64,000 nt of DNA from Arbacia lixula (lineage: Eukaryota; Echinodermata; Echinoidea; Arbacioida; Arbaciidae), in contig OZ022583.1 in NCBI GenBank assembly GCA_963669155.1, forward strand, positions 2,292,230-2,356,229, in the 5' to 3' direction. Every line of letters starts with the position of its first letter. Positions within the stretch are counted from its first letter, which is position 1. Under the pieces are notes generated by a model. It was not told where the DNA came from. It did not search any database and worked only from the letters and a program-made list of their open reading frames with translations. This document shows positions 1 to 13,600 of this stretch, piece by piece. The position numbers and the translations under genes were made by a program.

Positions 1-84
1 TATATTGCTTGTTATCACGCCTGTAAGATTTCAATGATTTATATCTTGCTTTAATCTTGTGTTATCTTTTTTAATCAAGAGAAA

Positions 85-89
<5 letters not shown>

Positions 90-163
<74 letters not shown>

Positions 164-196
164 GAGAGAGAGAGAGGGGGGGGGGGGGGGGGGGGG
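90..196 (+). repeat. (GA)n microsatellite ending in a G-run
   Basis: About 85 bases of GA repeat with one T interruption run directly into 21 consecutive G. Confidence 0.95.
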
Positions 197-3100
197 CGTA
201 CAAATCGAGAAACAACTCAGCTCCTGCACGTTGTTCTAATCTATAGCTGGTGCGGCTGACTCACGGACTCAGCGGTCCATGCCCCGGGGAGGAAGCGGGG
301 ACTTGTAAGTCGGAGCTCCGCTGCGGAACCCGCCGCTTGTAAGAAGGAAGCGGCTGAAGCGAACCAGGATTTGGCTCAATTTGAGGAGATGCCGCGACTC
401 CGAGCTAGTTTGGGTGAGAACTATATTTTGCCTGTACTTTGGCGGAAATAAAGATAACACCAAGTACAGGGGAGAATGCTGACTGACATTTATTGATGGC
501 GTATTCGTTGGCAGCGATGTTGACTCTCGAAGAATATCAGGTCATAATGCTTCAACGATAAAAGTTACGATTAACAAAATAAAAAATGTTTTTTTTTTGG
601 CCCTGAATTCCCTCTTACTTCGTCATGTTTTGGAGGAGGTTCGTCACTCCTTTTCTTCCAAAGCGACGAATTGGTCGACATGGAAAGGCAGAACACACAA
701 CATGAGCCTGAGGGGGAGTGGGAAATTCTTACAAACCCTACACGTTTGTCCGTTTTGGCATACCTTTGAAAAGAGCGGATAAGTTTTTAAAGTTAAACTA
801 GAATAAATTATAAAATACAACAGTATTTTTTCTTTTCATATCATAAACGGACATATTTTTGAAGACATTTCTGCAGTATAGAGAAGCCTGACTGCATCTT
901 TGAATCAGTAATTTCGTTCAGGCATGAACAAAATCCGGATGAAATGTTTTTCTAAATTTTATCCTGTTGCACGCAACACTCCGTCACTTTAGCCATGGGC
1001 ACTACCCTTCGTGGTAGTCATTTTAATGCATGGGCCCTACCATGTCTGTGTGGGAAGTGATTTCTACGAGTTTGGAAGCAATATGATTTTTTCTTTTACT
1101 TCTGAAAGATCCATTTGGGAACAAACGGTCGGCCCAAGCAAACTACAGTGGCATCCAGTCCCTTTAATTGTTGAGACTGATGACATCATGGGTTCGAGGC
1201 ACAATTCCCTCCAGCTACACAGTCTGTGCCATTACTCGGGATAGGAGTGTAGCCTCGATTCGAGGCGGGTTCGTTCTGATGCACTGATGAAAAAACAAAG
1301 TTCTGGGTATTTACCTTCATTAACACCCCCCCCCCCCCCCCCCCTTGATAATGGCTAAAAAGGGTATATTTTGGCTGACGGCCATAATATATACAAATTT
1401 AAAAAAAAATACCTACTACTGAGATAGATGAATCTATTATGTCCAGACTTAGTTGTTGCTGCAGTGCACGAGGATATAAATAGTTTTCACTTCACCGCCT
1501 TGTGCCTAGACTATGCTTGTGAGACCGGGGAGGTGGAATGGAGAGAGAAAAAAAGGTCAAAACTCGTCTCCATAAAAAGTGGTAAATTCTATCACTATTT
1601 GCAAAACAGAATACCCGGGCTGAGTGTACAGCTTCTTTAAAAAAATATTTCTTAGGCGTTTTATTCTTATTTCGTTTTCAAACTTCATACGATACCCTTT
1701 AATCTAGTTTGGTATCGTCCTATCGCATGGCACAGCACACCGCGTTTACGACATTATAATCGCCACAGTGAAATATATATGGTTTTATGTTACATCGAAA
1801 CCTGGATGACACCATTTGTTGGCACCTGAGTTAAAGTTACATCTTATATTTCAAGAAGACTGGAGACATTTCATCATTCTCCATCAAATTGCCAACATTT
1901 TGCAAGTTAACAATTCTCAAATGAAAGTGATTACTGATAAAAATCCTGAAGTCTGTTTCATTTTGCTACAATAATATTGTGGTGAAGAAGGAAAGGCGAT
2001 GTCGATTCCTAGGTTCATGCATGTAGACATTTCGAGAAGACTATATAGTGTATTATATCAATTTTCTTTATGTGATAGCGTTATTTGATTACCAAAGTTC
2101 ATTTCACCGATGGTATTTTTGATAACCCCACACATGTAAATAAAAATAATATTTCCAATTATATTAGGAAGTTTATAATCAGCATGAACCATGGTCATTT
2201 CCTCACAAACGAATTTCAGAATTATAAGACCAAATATGTATCTTTTAATATTCTACTATTTTGTCCACAGTATACCAAATACTGTTGGTGCAAGTTATGA
2301 TAAATTGATCACTAAAAATCACCAAATCAATCACTTTTTACTACACATTTACATATGAAATCATAATTAATCTTGACCATGTAGTATGTTTCGCCAATTG
2401 AACGAACCTAGCGACACTAATACGAATTTACGAAAATTTCGAGGTGATACCAATCTGCCTATATCTCCATCCTCCAATGACAAACAAATATAATTACTAC
2501 AGATCAATTGAAAGAGATTAGATAACAAGGATGAGTCTCAGGCAAATTACACAGGTACGCAGAGGCCCGTGTTGTTGACTATACGCTCAACGCACTGTAC
2601 GGTAGCGGGCAGGGACGGGCATCAGGCTGCCTAATGTTTTTGACGGTGCCCCCGCCGCGGTCAAAAGCCAAGCTCGAGCAGGCGGGTCGTATATTACGCA
2701 GAGGTCACATTCTTTGGAGCTGAGGGTATCGCCTTACGTCTTGAAGAGTTAACCCTCTCCTTTTTCCCTCTTGCCTCCTCCTCCTTCTCCGTACAGACGT
2801 AATGTATGATATACAACGATGAAGAAGAAACACATTTGAACTGTACTGTACGGTTGACTTGCACGAATTCCGAAAAGGATTTTTTTTAGAAGATGTACGC
2901 CTAACTAGTCTTTTGAATTCTTGCTCGAAATCAACCCATTCTAAGATTCTCGTTTCGTTCAGTAAGATAGCGTTGACCGAAGTAAGAGTTCAACAGATAA
3001 TTTCACATCAGGAAATGTATGAAACACTTCCATACATTTCAATGAAATACAACTACAAATTCGCATGCATAATAATGTTCCTCGTATGACGGCCAGCAAA

Positions 3101-6100
3101 AAAATACCCTGTTTTGCTAAGAGACAAACACAGACGGGCAAGTGTCATGGAAGTGTATTCATACAAGATGGAGGCACATAGACATCTAATTTTCTTCCAT
3201 AAAACATTTTAAATGAATCAGTGATAAAAGAACTTCATCTTCAAATGATACAAATACATTCAGAAGTTCTCTTCTTTCTTGAATATTTGTTTCTTCTTCG
3301 TTTTCTCTTCTGCTCTCACTCGATTCTATATTTTTGCTCATCTCTTCTCCCTTTTTCTCTTCCTTCTTCCTCTATCTCACCCTCCTTTTATTTGTCTTCT
3401 TTTTTCTTCTCCTTCTTTTCTTTTTCTTCGTCTCTCCTTCTTTTGTCTGATGATGATGATGGTGATGATAAAATTTCTAAAATGTGTATTTATTCATTAT
3501 TTCTTTTTTGTTTCTTCAATCCTAGTCGTCTTCAATCCTAATAATTTCATTACAGTTGATCAGATTATTTATTGAGTTTTATTAAGGCACAGAAAACAAC
3601 AACTTTACAAAACGAACCTGCTATGAAAGAAGCAAGTTATTCAATCTCCCTTGATGCACGGTAGGGAAAGAGTGCGTAAACCACAATAAACCGATTCCTT
3701 TTGTTGATTTATTACGTTTTCACGCCGAGAAAACTGGTTGTTTTTCTGAGGGGCCGAAGTTGCCAGACGGAGAACCCCACCGCGCATATTGCCTGGAGCT
3801 ACATGTATCATGCACCGTACCCCGACAACACAATCGTCTCACATTCCACCACTAGTGTAAAGACCTAATTACGATCAGTTTAAAGGCGGTATCGCCATAA
3901 CAATGTCATCTTATTATTTAACTTTATCTCTCTGACAGACTCCATACTGCCCTATGTGAAGTGTATGTATAAACATTGCAAAAAAACAACAAAAAACTCA
4001 ATGGGGCTTCAAGAGCTATAAATCTGCTTGGGTTAAAAGTTATAACGATCCTGTTGCTTGCAATTTGGAATAACCAGTACTAATTTACCTCCACATTTCC
4101 ACTTCTATTTCTTTCCCTCTATTTGTATTCCAATGATAATCATACAATTCAAAATAAACCTTATTTACATTCGTTGTCTTTAAAGCATACCTTCCGTTGA
4201 ATTAAATCTACCAAGCCCGGAATTTCCAATCACACAGTTCTAAAATATTTCCGATTGCGATCTAAGACCTGTCTCATATTCAGGGTGAGGGTAATGTATT
4301 TTACGTCAACTATTCTTCTCCCAACCCACCTTATATGTATTATATTTCTCTTATTATTACACCTCTTTGCATCATATCGTGGCTCACTTTGGATAACAGT
4401 GAGCCGCAGTATCATTTATGTTTTCTGCTGTTATAATATTCATCTTCTTTGGTTAAGCAGAAAAAGAAAACATTACATTGTCCTAAATATTTTTTTTGTG
4501 TGTATCAACCAAAAGAAAAACATGTTCACATACTCCATCTTTTCCACTCACCTTCCCCTTCACCCCATCATCTCACCCACCCCATCAAAACAAAAACATT
4601 TCATCCCCACCCCTCCGTCACTCCCGATGCCCCTCTCTCACCCCTCTGCAAACACGTCTGGTTTCCTACTTGCCATGACAACCCCTCTTCTGGGACCAAA
4701 GTCCCGGATGGAAGGGGCCAGAGAAATGCCAGAACAACATTCGGCGGTGGCTATGTTTGGAAGGGTAATTTCTGAGTGCTTTTGAAGTATCGCTTCTGGT
4801 TCCTTGATATCTTCCGATCGCTGGTAAATGGTTCAACAGATAAACAAGAGGAACCTGGAAGGGCTGGAAATTATTCTGTGCAGTATGATATTATAAGTAG
4901 TTTAGCCAAAAATATACCCGTTTAACTATGAATCATGGTTAAATGTTTCAACAGATGAACATTAGGAATATAAAAGCTCTCAATTCTGTAAAGTATAACA
5001 GTATAACCAGTAAAAACAGAAATATACCAGTTTGGCTCTGAAAATTGGTTAAATGCTTCGACAGATAAACAAGCGGAACACTCTTAATTCTCTCTAGTAT
5101 AATATCATACAAAATCTAACCAATAACACCATTTACTAGTCATTTAACCCTTTATTGGTATTTAAAATACCCTTGGTGCTGTATCCAGTGTGAAATTGGA
5201 CACCATGGGTATTGTCTTGATATGTCATACTACGAAACTGGTTTTTATTTTGAAATCGATTTTGGGGGTACTTTTTAAAGCGCATAGGGACTTAAATTCA
5301 TTTTTTGTGATATGCGCTATACAAGAATTGTTCATTATTATTATTATTATTATAACCGTGATCAGCTATGCGTTAGTAAGTTCAGTAAAAATTGAAGAAA
5401 CCTTTATTTTTATAACCTATATTCTATGATCATTTCATGACACCATTTATATTTCGATAATGAGGTACATGGTATGAACTGGTGCCAATTGCAGTAGTTA
5501 AAACATAAACATATATTTTGCAAAAAAAACACACAATTGTTGTGTACCTTTGAATATTGAATTTTAAAGATAAGATAAGATAAGATTAACGAAATTAAAA
5601 TTGTGACAAATTTAATTGTACATGATAAAAGAATACATAATACAGCTGTTGCCTACGTGAAATGTTGATCACATGTTGATTCCAATGGTTTCATGAACTG
5701 AAGACACATTTTAGATGATAAGTCATAGGGGAAATTATGCAAGTTTTCATTCTCTAAATTCATTCATCAAATAAGAAAGAGAATAATACATAAACGAAGA
5801 TAAAATAATTGACTACTTTTTTCTTCTTCTCTTTGCTCTCATAAGCAAGAATGTAATAGATGGAAGATGTTCTGCGTTAAGACTAGATCAAACACACTGG
5901 CTTTTATGTCTCATAAGTCTACTTCACATCCAAAGCAAGTTGTCAAGTTTGGATTAATACAACAATACATGATGCGAATTTGCGAATAGCTTATTTAATT
6001 GCAAGCATTTTGGGGTATTCAGATATACATGTATTTCGGACACATTCGATGCAGTTAATGTGGATATTATCATGTACATTGATGCATGGCCGATATCTAC

Positions 6101-6577
6101 ACATCTGTGGGACGTGATTCCTTGTACGACTTTTCATTAAACGAAAACCAGTGACACACAAACAGACTGAATTGATATTAATAATGCTGTTATTGATATC
6201 TCTATCTGGTCATAATATGACATGATTATGATATGCTCAACGGGACCCTGACATGTAACACACGCATGGAGAAGTGCGCGTCACCAAGTTTGGACGATAT
6301 CACCGGGGCATACTGCAACACGCACAACAGCGCGACCCCGCTCGATCTCGATCAATCACGACATAATGTTTTCAAATTTCCCGATACAAATCAACGAATA
6401 AATAGCATAAACCTCAGGAAACCTAGACGACATGACACCCACGATGACTATTAGTGATGTCGTTAATAAATAATGGAGCTATTTAAAGAATACTCACCGA
6501 TGGTTGGCTCTTATCTTGGATGAAATCGATGCTCCGAAATCTGAGACGCGCGGTTTGTGCTACCTACAGTTTTCAAA
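197..6577. other. Upstream flank, no gene recognised
   Basis: AT-rich sequence with short chance frames on both strands. It contains a C-run (1326-1344), a pyrimidine-rich stretch near 3290-3450, a GATA-like AAGAT tandem at 5571-5586 and the ~112-bp minisatellite. The frame at 6233-6454 lies in locally CpG-richer DNA but resembles no protein I know. Confidence 0.6.
4821..5150 (+). repeat. Minisatellite, about three diverged units of ~112 bp
   Basis: Unit starts are recognisable as GGTAAATGGTTCAACAGATAAACA (4823), GGTTAAATGTTTCAACAGATGAACA (4937) and GGTTAAATGCTTCGACAGATAAACA (5047). Each is followed by a GGAAC-like block, CTC.TAATTCT and AGTATAATAT. Divergence between units indicates an old array. 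Confidence 0.75.
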
Positions 6578-6670
6578 ATGGCGGCGCCCATTAGCGCAGG
6601 TCTTTCAGTGCTCATAATGGTATGCCTGTTGATATACAAGCGAAGACGAATGGAGATGTTGGTGAAATAA
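6578..6670 (+). CDS. Possible 30-codon small ORF with a membrane-anchor-like segment
   Basis: The ATG sits in an ideal context (tttcaaaATGGcgg: A at -3, G at +4). It opens MAAPISAGLSVLIMVCLLIY followed by KRRRMEMLVK and TAA. About 14 consecutive apolar residues followed by Lys-Arg-Arg-Arg look like a single membrane segment with a basic cytosolic flank. An internal ATG|GTATGC could alternatively be a splice donor of a first exon. The same bases match the YY1 site AAxATGGCGGC, so this may be a regulatory site without coding function. I recognise no family, and chance is a serious alternative at this length. Confidence 0.2.
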   Translation: MAAPISAGLSVLIMVCLLIYKRRRMEMLVK

Positions 6671-8898
6671 ACAATGGATTGGGATGCTAATCTAATGACA
6701 TTCATGCTTTGTCGTGATTTCAATGAATTCCTTGAGATACAGGAAGGGATAACAATACAAACTTATTCATAGTTAAACAAAACATCGATTCAATTTCAAT
6801 TTGAAGAGTTGGATGTTCTATCTACGTACGTGGACATGGTTCTAAACGGGCCGTAAAAAGGTCAACCCCAGTGATCATTGAAAACTCATAAATGACATGC
6901 GAAACGAAAGCTAAATCGTCTAAACCTTAAGTCACAATTAGTTTACAAAAATACATAGAAAATGAGGCTTGTCCTCAAAGTCACGTGACTAACACTCGTT
7001 CCTAGATTACACATACAAAATATCATATACAAATACTGTATACCCACAGATGCTTACTGAATATTTATCACAGTCACACTGGGTATGTGGATGGCATAAC
7101 AAGTGTAAAACAGTACTTACAGTCGGTTGAACATGTTTGGTGGAGGAAGTGTTGTAAAGCAGACCATTGCCATGATTGCGTCGATGGTGTGCGATACGAA
7201 GGGGTTGGGGTGCCGAGACAAACCATACCGCGGGCACTCCGAGCATGTCTTCAAGACACCATGTAAAGCTATGTTTTGCTGACGAATTCCTCAACACAGC
7301 GCGGCTCGCATTACATGGACGGATATGTAAGGACCATAAATTAGACAAGATAGGGGGAACAAGAGAGCGGAGAGGGGTGAAAGTCCCCCCTCCCTCACCC
7401 CCATTTCCCCTCAAGGGGTACTAAAGCCAATTAAGACCAGCCGTTAAGTCCCTCAATGAACAGCTTAATGTCTTTAGCAGAGTCTGCGTCATAAAAGAGT
7501 TGGGAAGTATTTGGGTGGTTTCAGCGTGATTTGGTGCACAAGGATTTTATGTTTACTGGTCTTTCCAAACTACTTTACTGATTTGGGGGCTTATGGCAGG
7601 TATACGTTCTTGTCATCAAAATATTTTCTTCGTTCCAGATCAAACCCCAAACTATTTCAGGAACAAACAATTCTGTATTAGCTCTCTTTGAATGTTGAAT
7701 TATGACAAGAAACTAACTAAGTCCAAACAATAAGCCAACCATGAAAATCCTCCATTAAGGGAATATAACTTATCACTGCATGGTCTACTAGAATAAGTAT
7801 TTCAAACGGTGTCAAGGAAAAACGAAATTCATTTAAAACGTAATGATTTTTTTCGCAACATGTACATTGCAATACACCTCACAAGAAATGGCATATACGC
7901 AGGCAAATTATATACATTTCAAGTGGATGATTTTTGGTTTTCCGGTTAATTTATTCGAGTTTACCTGTTTTAAGTGACTTGATCTGGAGTGCATTTTGTC
8001 ATCAAAGGAGGAGACGAACAGAAATGTTTCTGGGGGAGATTTCTGATCAGTTTCTCTATACCATACAAGCTGCACAGCTCCTGTCTTTCAAGTTTCATCA
8101 GATACCTCGAATATTTGATGATGATTGTTTTTTATTATAACCATGTATTGATCTATAAACCCGCAGTGGATGTGAGGTGAACGTGACCACTATTGGAAGC
8201 TGCTTACCGTTACCATCATTGTTTTAACTGAAAACACAGTCAGGATCGCAATAAACATGTAAATAAGATTTTGAGAACGAGTTAAACAGAAGAAATAGTC
8301 AAATTTGATCAGAATATGTTACATATGGCGTCACGGATCATGGACCATTCATGTACTAGCAAACTATTGTAACAAGTTTACATTGATGAAATGTTTTCTC
8401 AATTAGCTCGCAATGTTTTATGAACATCATGTGTTCTGCGATATAACAATCACCGTTGTCGATTCAACGTCTCACGACTAGATTATTATGTAACCATCTC
8501 AATAACTAGATACTGTACTACATAGGTCATAGCAATACTTTTAAAAAAATTAAGAATTGGATTCAAAATGAAACACAGGGCAGAGTAAAATTTGTCGAAG
8601 ATCTCGTGAGCAACTAATGCTACAAAATGCTGCACACACAGACGTTTGAAAAGTCAAGAGTCATCTGCATTGACCCAGTCCGTTCGGTTTCTTACTCAGG
8701 GTATGGGATCAGTCAGGACTGGAGCAACAGCAAGTCAGGGGATTTGGAGCGGAGTTTGTTGAACTTGGGGGGACTTTCCTTCTCCCAACTGCATACATCA
8801 TCCCAGTGCTAGTTGGGACGGTGCACACAAAACCACGACAGTAATTAGAAATCCAGAAGTCAGAAAAACTCCCCAGAGCGAGGGGGGAGGGAACGAGA

Positions 8899-8966
<68 letters not shown>

Positions 8967-9000
8967 GGGAGGGAGGGAGAGAGGAGAGAGAGAGAGAGGA

Positions 9001-9067
<67 letters not shown>

Positions 9068-9599
9068 GGGAGCAGAGGGAGTCTGAAGAACAAGCAAGTT
9101 CTGCAGAGTCGTTCAATGGTGGGCAGAAGCTGCAGCCGCGGTACTTCTCTCATGATCGCCGAATCTCTAGCGGGGCGGAGCCCGGGGAGAGGTAAGGGGG
9201 CATTCTCCATACCTCTGTTTCGACCCCAAACCAAGTCTCAAACCTCTATTGCAACTCTCTTTTCGGTTTCTAGTTTACTCTTTGTTGTGCTTTGACATAA
9301 TAGAATTAATATAAAACGGAAGACAAAAAGGCTCCTAAAGAAGCATCGAACAAATTAAAATGGCGTTTCTTCTTAAGGGACGTTTTCGATTTTTATCACC
9401 ACGATGAACTAATTATTTGTTTTAAAAAATGGAAACCATTGTTAAACAAGCTAATATTATCCTCTAAAGGCCTTTCAGAAGTGTTGACTCTCGATTTCAA
9501 TCACGCAGTCATCTGCATAATTAGGCGAATGATTCGGTTGTCGACGACCAATGATTTACGAGTATCGTTGCATAATTTAGCGATGTCGTCAGTGCCCGT
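6671..9599. other. Upstream flank, no gene recognised
   Basis: Mostly AT-rich. A CpG-richer patch at about 7150-7420 has overlapping open frames on both strands without recognisable similarity. The GA/G-run repeat at 8901-9070 is the only clear feature. Confidence 0.6.
8901..9070 (+). repeat. (GA)n microsatellite ending in a G-run
   Basis: An interrupted GA array with GGGA variants in the middle ends in about 14 G. It produces spurious Ser/Leu-rich open frames on the other strand. Confidence 0.95.
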
Positions 9600-10376
9600 G
9601 CTTCTCCGTGCCCCGAGCACTAGACAAGCAACCAATCAGAGGCGCCGAGAGTCCCGGCATACCTGTGACCAACAGATAGTCGCTGACTTCAACCCGAGAA
9701 ATAGAGGCGGAGGCTGCACAGCGCGTACTAACTTTGGTGTCCCAAACGTGGATGAAGTTAGCGACTGATATAAGTGAGGGGGGTGATGACGACGGTGGTA
9801 GTGAGAGGGGTACGTTGGGGAGAGAGATAGAAAAAAAGGGGAGAAAGCTATCATTGCAACACTTGTGCGCTAATCTGACAACAACGCCGTGGAGAGGGTG
9901 AGCAACGGACTTGGTGAGCCTTGGGGTCTCCCACACTACACTTCACAGATAGCGCTTGTCACGGATGGACTGGGATATTTCGGAGCTCTGAACTACTCTA
10001 CACTATTTCAATAGCTACCCATCGTATCACCTACGTTGCTACAGAACCCCCGTTTGCCAATGGAACGCCTTCTATAACTTTCTCTAACTCCCACCCTGCC
10101 TCCACCGCACCGAGCGTCTTGCTCACAACATCGTAAGGCTATCGACTCGTTCTGACGGATTTTACGCGCGAAAGATAGTTCAGTGATACTACAAAATCCC
10201 TGCGGGCAAGCCGAACATTATCGTCTGCTAATAACTAATTAGAGCGTGCACGGGTGTATACGAGTACTAACACATATTCGGGAGTTTTTATCCAAATCGT
10301 GCATCGGGTAAATCTGAATCTGGAATTTATCCGATATCACCGACAGGTCAGCTTCTTTCTTTGAAGCTAGCTGGCT
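9600..10376 (+). promoter_or_regulatory. Tbx1/10: Putative Tbx1/10 promoter and 5'UTR region
   Basis: Base composition shifts to GC/CpG-richer sequence here, directly upstream of the start codon. A CCAAT box in a consensus NF-Y-like context (ACCAATCAGAGG) begins at 9631. A homeodomain-type core TAATTAG lies at 10236-10242. I find no convincing TATA box and cannot place the transcription start; a 5' non-coding exon further upstream is not excluded. The assignment rests on position and composition only. Confidence 0.4.
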
Positions 10377-10614
10377 ATGGATATTACGAGCCAAACTGCG
10401 GACCCGCTATCTCCCAGAGCGAACGCATTCAGCATAGCATCCCTCATCTCACCCAGCGACAGAGACGGGGACGAGGACGAGCTGTCGGCCGGGTCTGGCG
10501 GCGTGGTGTGCCCGGATAACTCCGTAGGATCGCTGCAGGCGTTACATGAGGTGCAGAACGGGAACGCAGAGTGGGGAATTCGATACAGTAACAACGACTA
10601 CCATAGCATGGAAG
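10377..10614 (+). CDS. Tbx1/10: Tbx1/10 exon 1 (N-terminus, residues 1-79 plus one base)
   Basis: The exon starts at the first in-frame ATG after an in-frame TAG at 10368-10370 and ends at a GT donor (gaag|gtacta), leaving phase 1. It encodes a region with [11 protein letters not shown] at residues 14-24, resembling the Groucho-binding eh1 motif seen in several T-box and homeodomain factors. An acidic run (DRDGDEDE) and a Gly/Ser stretch follow. Vertebrate Tbx1 N-termini are unlike this, as is usual for this unconserved region. The last codon (GG|T, Gly80) is completed by exon 2. Frame and phase support are strong; the functional reading of the motif is inference. Confidence 0.88.
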
Positions 10615-13600
10615 GTACTATTACATTGAATTCTAGCAAGACCTTGTTAATATAATTATGGAAATAGTCATGTATAGATATAGTTTGTGTAAGACATAAT
10701 CAACAGTAACACATGGTATGACATTAGCCTTGACTTTAGTTTATAGAATAATTACAAATGTGACATATCTAGACCTTATAAGAAATGCCAATTTGTTCCA
10801 ATTTTCTGGCACTAAATTTTTGGTATAACCCTTTTGGTCCCAGATAAAATGCTGTTAAATACACGTATGGCACATAATGAGTGAAAATCCCAAGCGCATT
10901 CTTATTCTGCTGCCATGTCGCTATACGTTAATTTATGATGTTTCTACGTTGAGCCATTAAGCGGATATTTCAAAGAGTTTTTTTTTTTGGTTTAAATACA
11001 CATATCCATTTATTTAGTTCAAACAGTAACATTTGTGGCGTATAGTAATAGTTTATAATTGTAATGCACTATCAATGCAAATAGAACTAGGACTGACATG
11101 ACTGACTAGGTGCAAGCCTAATATTGTTTTTGCGTACCTCCAGACATCTCGTGCATCTCTCTCTTGAATTTTAAATTCTTGCCAAAATAAAGTCTAGAAG
11201 GTTACAATGTTACAGGTCTAAACATGAGCGCAATTGTCTTTACCTAAATTTTCTCCACCCTCCCTCGACCCCCTGGTATATCGTAACTCCAAAAGTTAGC
11301 CCTGGTCTGCCCAGCACTCCCCGGTACCGGCCCTCCTGGGCCCCGCCTTTCACGTCTATACCCGCTCCCCCCATAAATATGTCTGTACCCATACGTAGGG
11401 CTGAGACACATTGGTGTTTTATACAGGTAGAAGGAGAGTTCGGTGCTTGGTGCTTGTTTTCATGACGACCAAGGTGTTTTAACACCTTGATAGCAGCACC
11501 TGTATCTTTCTATCTTACTCTACGTGCTAGGAGCATGTGGTGGTGGCGATTAAGCTGATGGGTGGTATCACGAGCATTCTTGAATGGGTTAGGGGGGAGA
11601 TGGGGGTGAGGGAATGTGGAGGAGGGGTGTATAGTGCAGAAGGAGCGGGATGATTTATTTTTGTATAAACCTGGGACATGATGGGAACCCTGTCTGTCGT
11701 TGGGGTCAATTCCTCTGATGACAGAAAGGGGAAGAGGGAAGGGGAAAGAGGACGAAATTAAAGATCCATGTACAAGGGACATAATCAAAATTGGTGCAAG
11801 CGAGTTATGGCAGAAGTACGCAGAAAAACGACGACATCGCTTAAAAGAAAGAGGGGCAGATATTTGCTTTTTTCGCTTAGGTTCCAACGGCAAAAAAGAC
11901 CATTGCAATAAATGAAAAAGCAGAACCTGATTTACTTATACAAGAGACAGATAGATGTACACTCTATGTTTGACATCATTGTTTGTTGTTGAACATACCT
12001 TTTTCAGAATTTTGATTATATCATGCACTATAATGATGGGAGCGTACAAGTGAAAACTGATACATCGATAGTCGTGGGATTCGCTCTTCAAACTTTTATG
12101 AATGTCTGTATGGGGCTCACATTTCGTTGACAAGCAGTTTAAAATGAAACCAGGAGCATAGAAACAAAAAGTGATGAGGATGGTTCGCGAATGATGTCAC
12201 ACGCATGCTGGGACTCTTTGTTACCTTAGACTCAATGTGAATGACGTAAAATAAAAAAAATCCTTATTTATAGAGTATCACATGCTGATTATAGTAATTT
12301 TTCAGCCATTTTATCGAATCCCACACGTAAAACCCCCTAAAATTGAGGTGATCAATGCTTTTAACTTTCTTATGTACTCAGTTTTCATACCGTGTGCTTA
12401 GGGCTGAGGCTTTGAGATTTGAGATTTTCGTTGTATATGAAATCTGTAATCATTTATCCGACAACGAAAGTGGTTTTTCTCTCTCTTCCATTGCTCACAG
12501 AAATAAAACAATATTTTTGTAGCAATTTTTTCAAAATGATCAAACATGAACGATTTAGTTGATTTTGAAAGTCATCATGTGCAAGTTTGACTTTCCAGAA
12601 CCATTGTATCTCAATTTGTATTATATTTGTTTAATATTCATATGACCATTTGTATTATCTAATTTCGATTCTGCACTTAACCATTTTTTCAATCTGCTGT
12701 ACATGCATGTACAAGGGATACTTTAATGTACACGTTGGGCCAGATGAAAAAAGAACTAATGCCGTGTCTGTACATCAGTTAAGACACATGTATGTTGATA
12801 TGTACATGTATATGGAAACGGAAAAACGGTTACTGGAAAAGATGGTAAAATCTTGAACGCTAAGAATGAAAATTAATAAGATGAAGTCGGTATTTGTTAA
12901 AACCTTTACTGATTGGCAATTAAAAGAAGCATGCTATTATCCTCGCATGGCAATTACACTCGTTTTGTAGACGATACATCTCGATATGGCGTGCACTGTG
13001 CAAGGGGCTATCAAAAATGATTTTAGGGGAAATATAATGATCTTGTTGGATGTAGTATGTCACGATGGAAGGTGGAGATGAGGTATAAGAAAGGCGTAGT
13101 GATGGAGCTTTTATACCGATGTCAACCTCACCAAGCATAGCGGATGAAAGAAGGTCATTGATCCAGCTATCGCGTATTGGGTTAGAAGCCTGCCCGAACT
13201 CCCCCGTTGGTCCCGGCCGGTGATCCCATAGGCGGGAGGGGCATATTATGCTGCTATCTGGTAAGATCCCATCTACTGCGCTGTATACATGTACTATGGA
13301 GTGATCACATTGGCCATGCCAGTGGGTCCATGGCTGTACGACTCCTCGGCCCTAATGCATGCGGAAGAGAAGCTGAGGCGGATGAGACCTTGATCATACG
13401 AGCTATCCAAACACGACCAACGTGCATTTTCATTTTCGAGGATTTACAGGGTCAAGAAAGATGCCAAGACATCTTTCTCTCCCCCTCCCCCTCTCCCTCC
13501 CCCACCTCTCTCTCTTTCTTTCTCCTTCTCTCTCTCTCTCTCTTTAGATTTCACTCTCCAGCCCCCTTCTCCCCCTAACCCCCGTCTCTCTCTCTCTCTC

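Noticed and set aside
1180-1290. tRNA-like B box (GGGTTCGAGGC) upstream
   Set aside because: No convincing D-arm or acceptor stem pairing at the right spacing.
6233-6454. 73-aa frame in a CpG-richer patch
   Set aside because: ATG and stop are present, but I recognise no domain, and flanking splice or promoter evidence is absent.
8709-9234. Minus-strand Ser/Leu-rich frames
   Set aside because: Translations of the GA repeat and its G-run.
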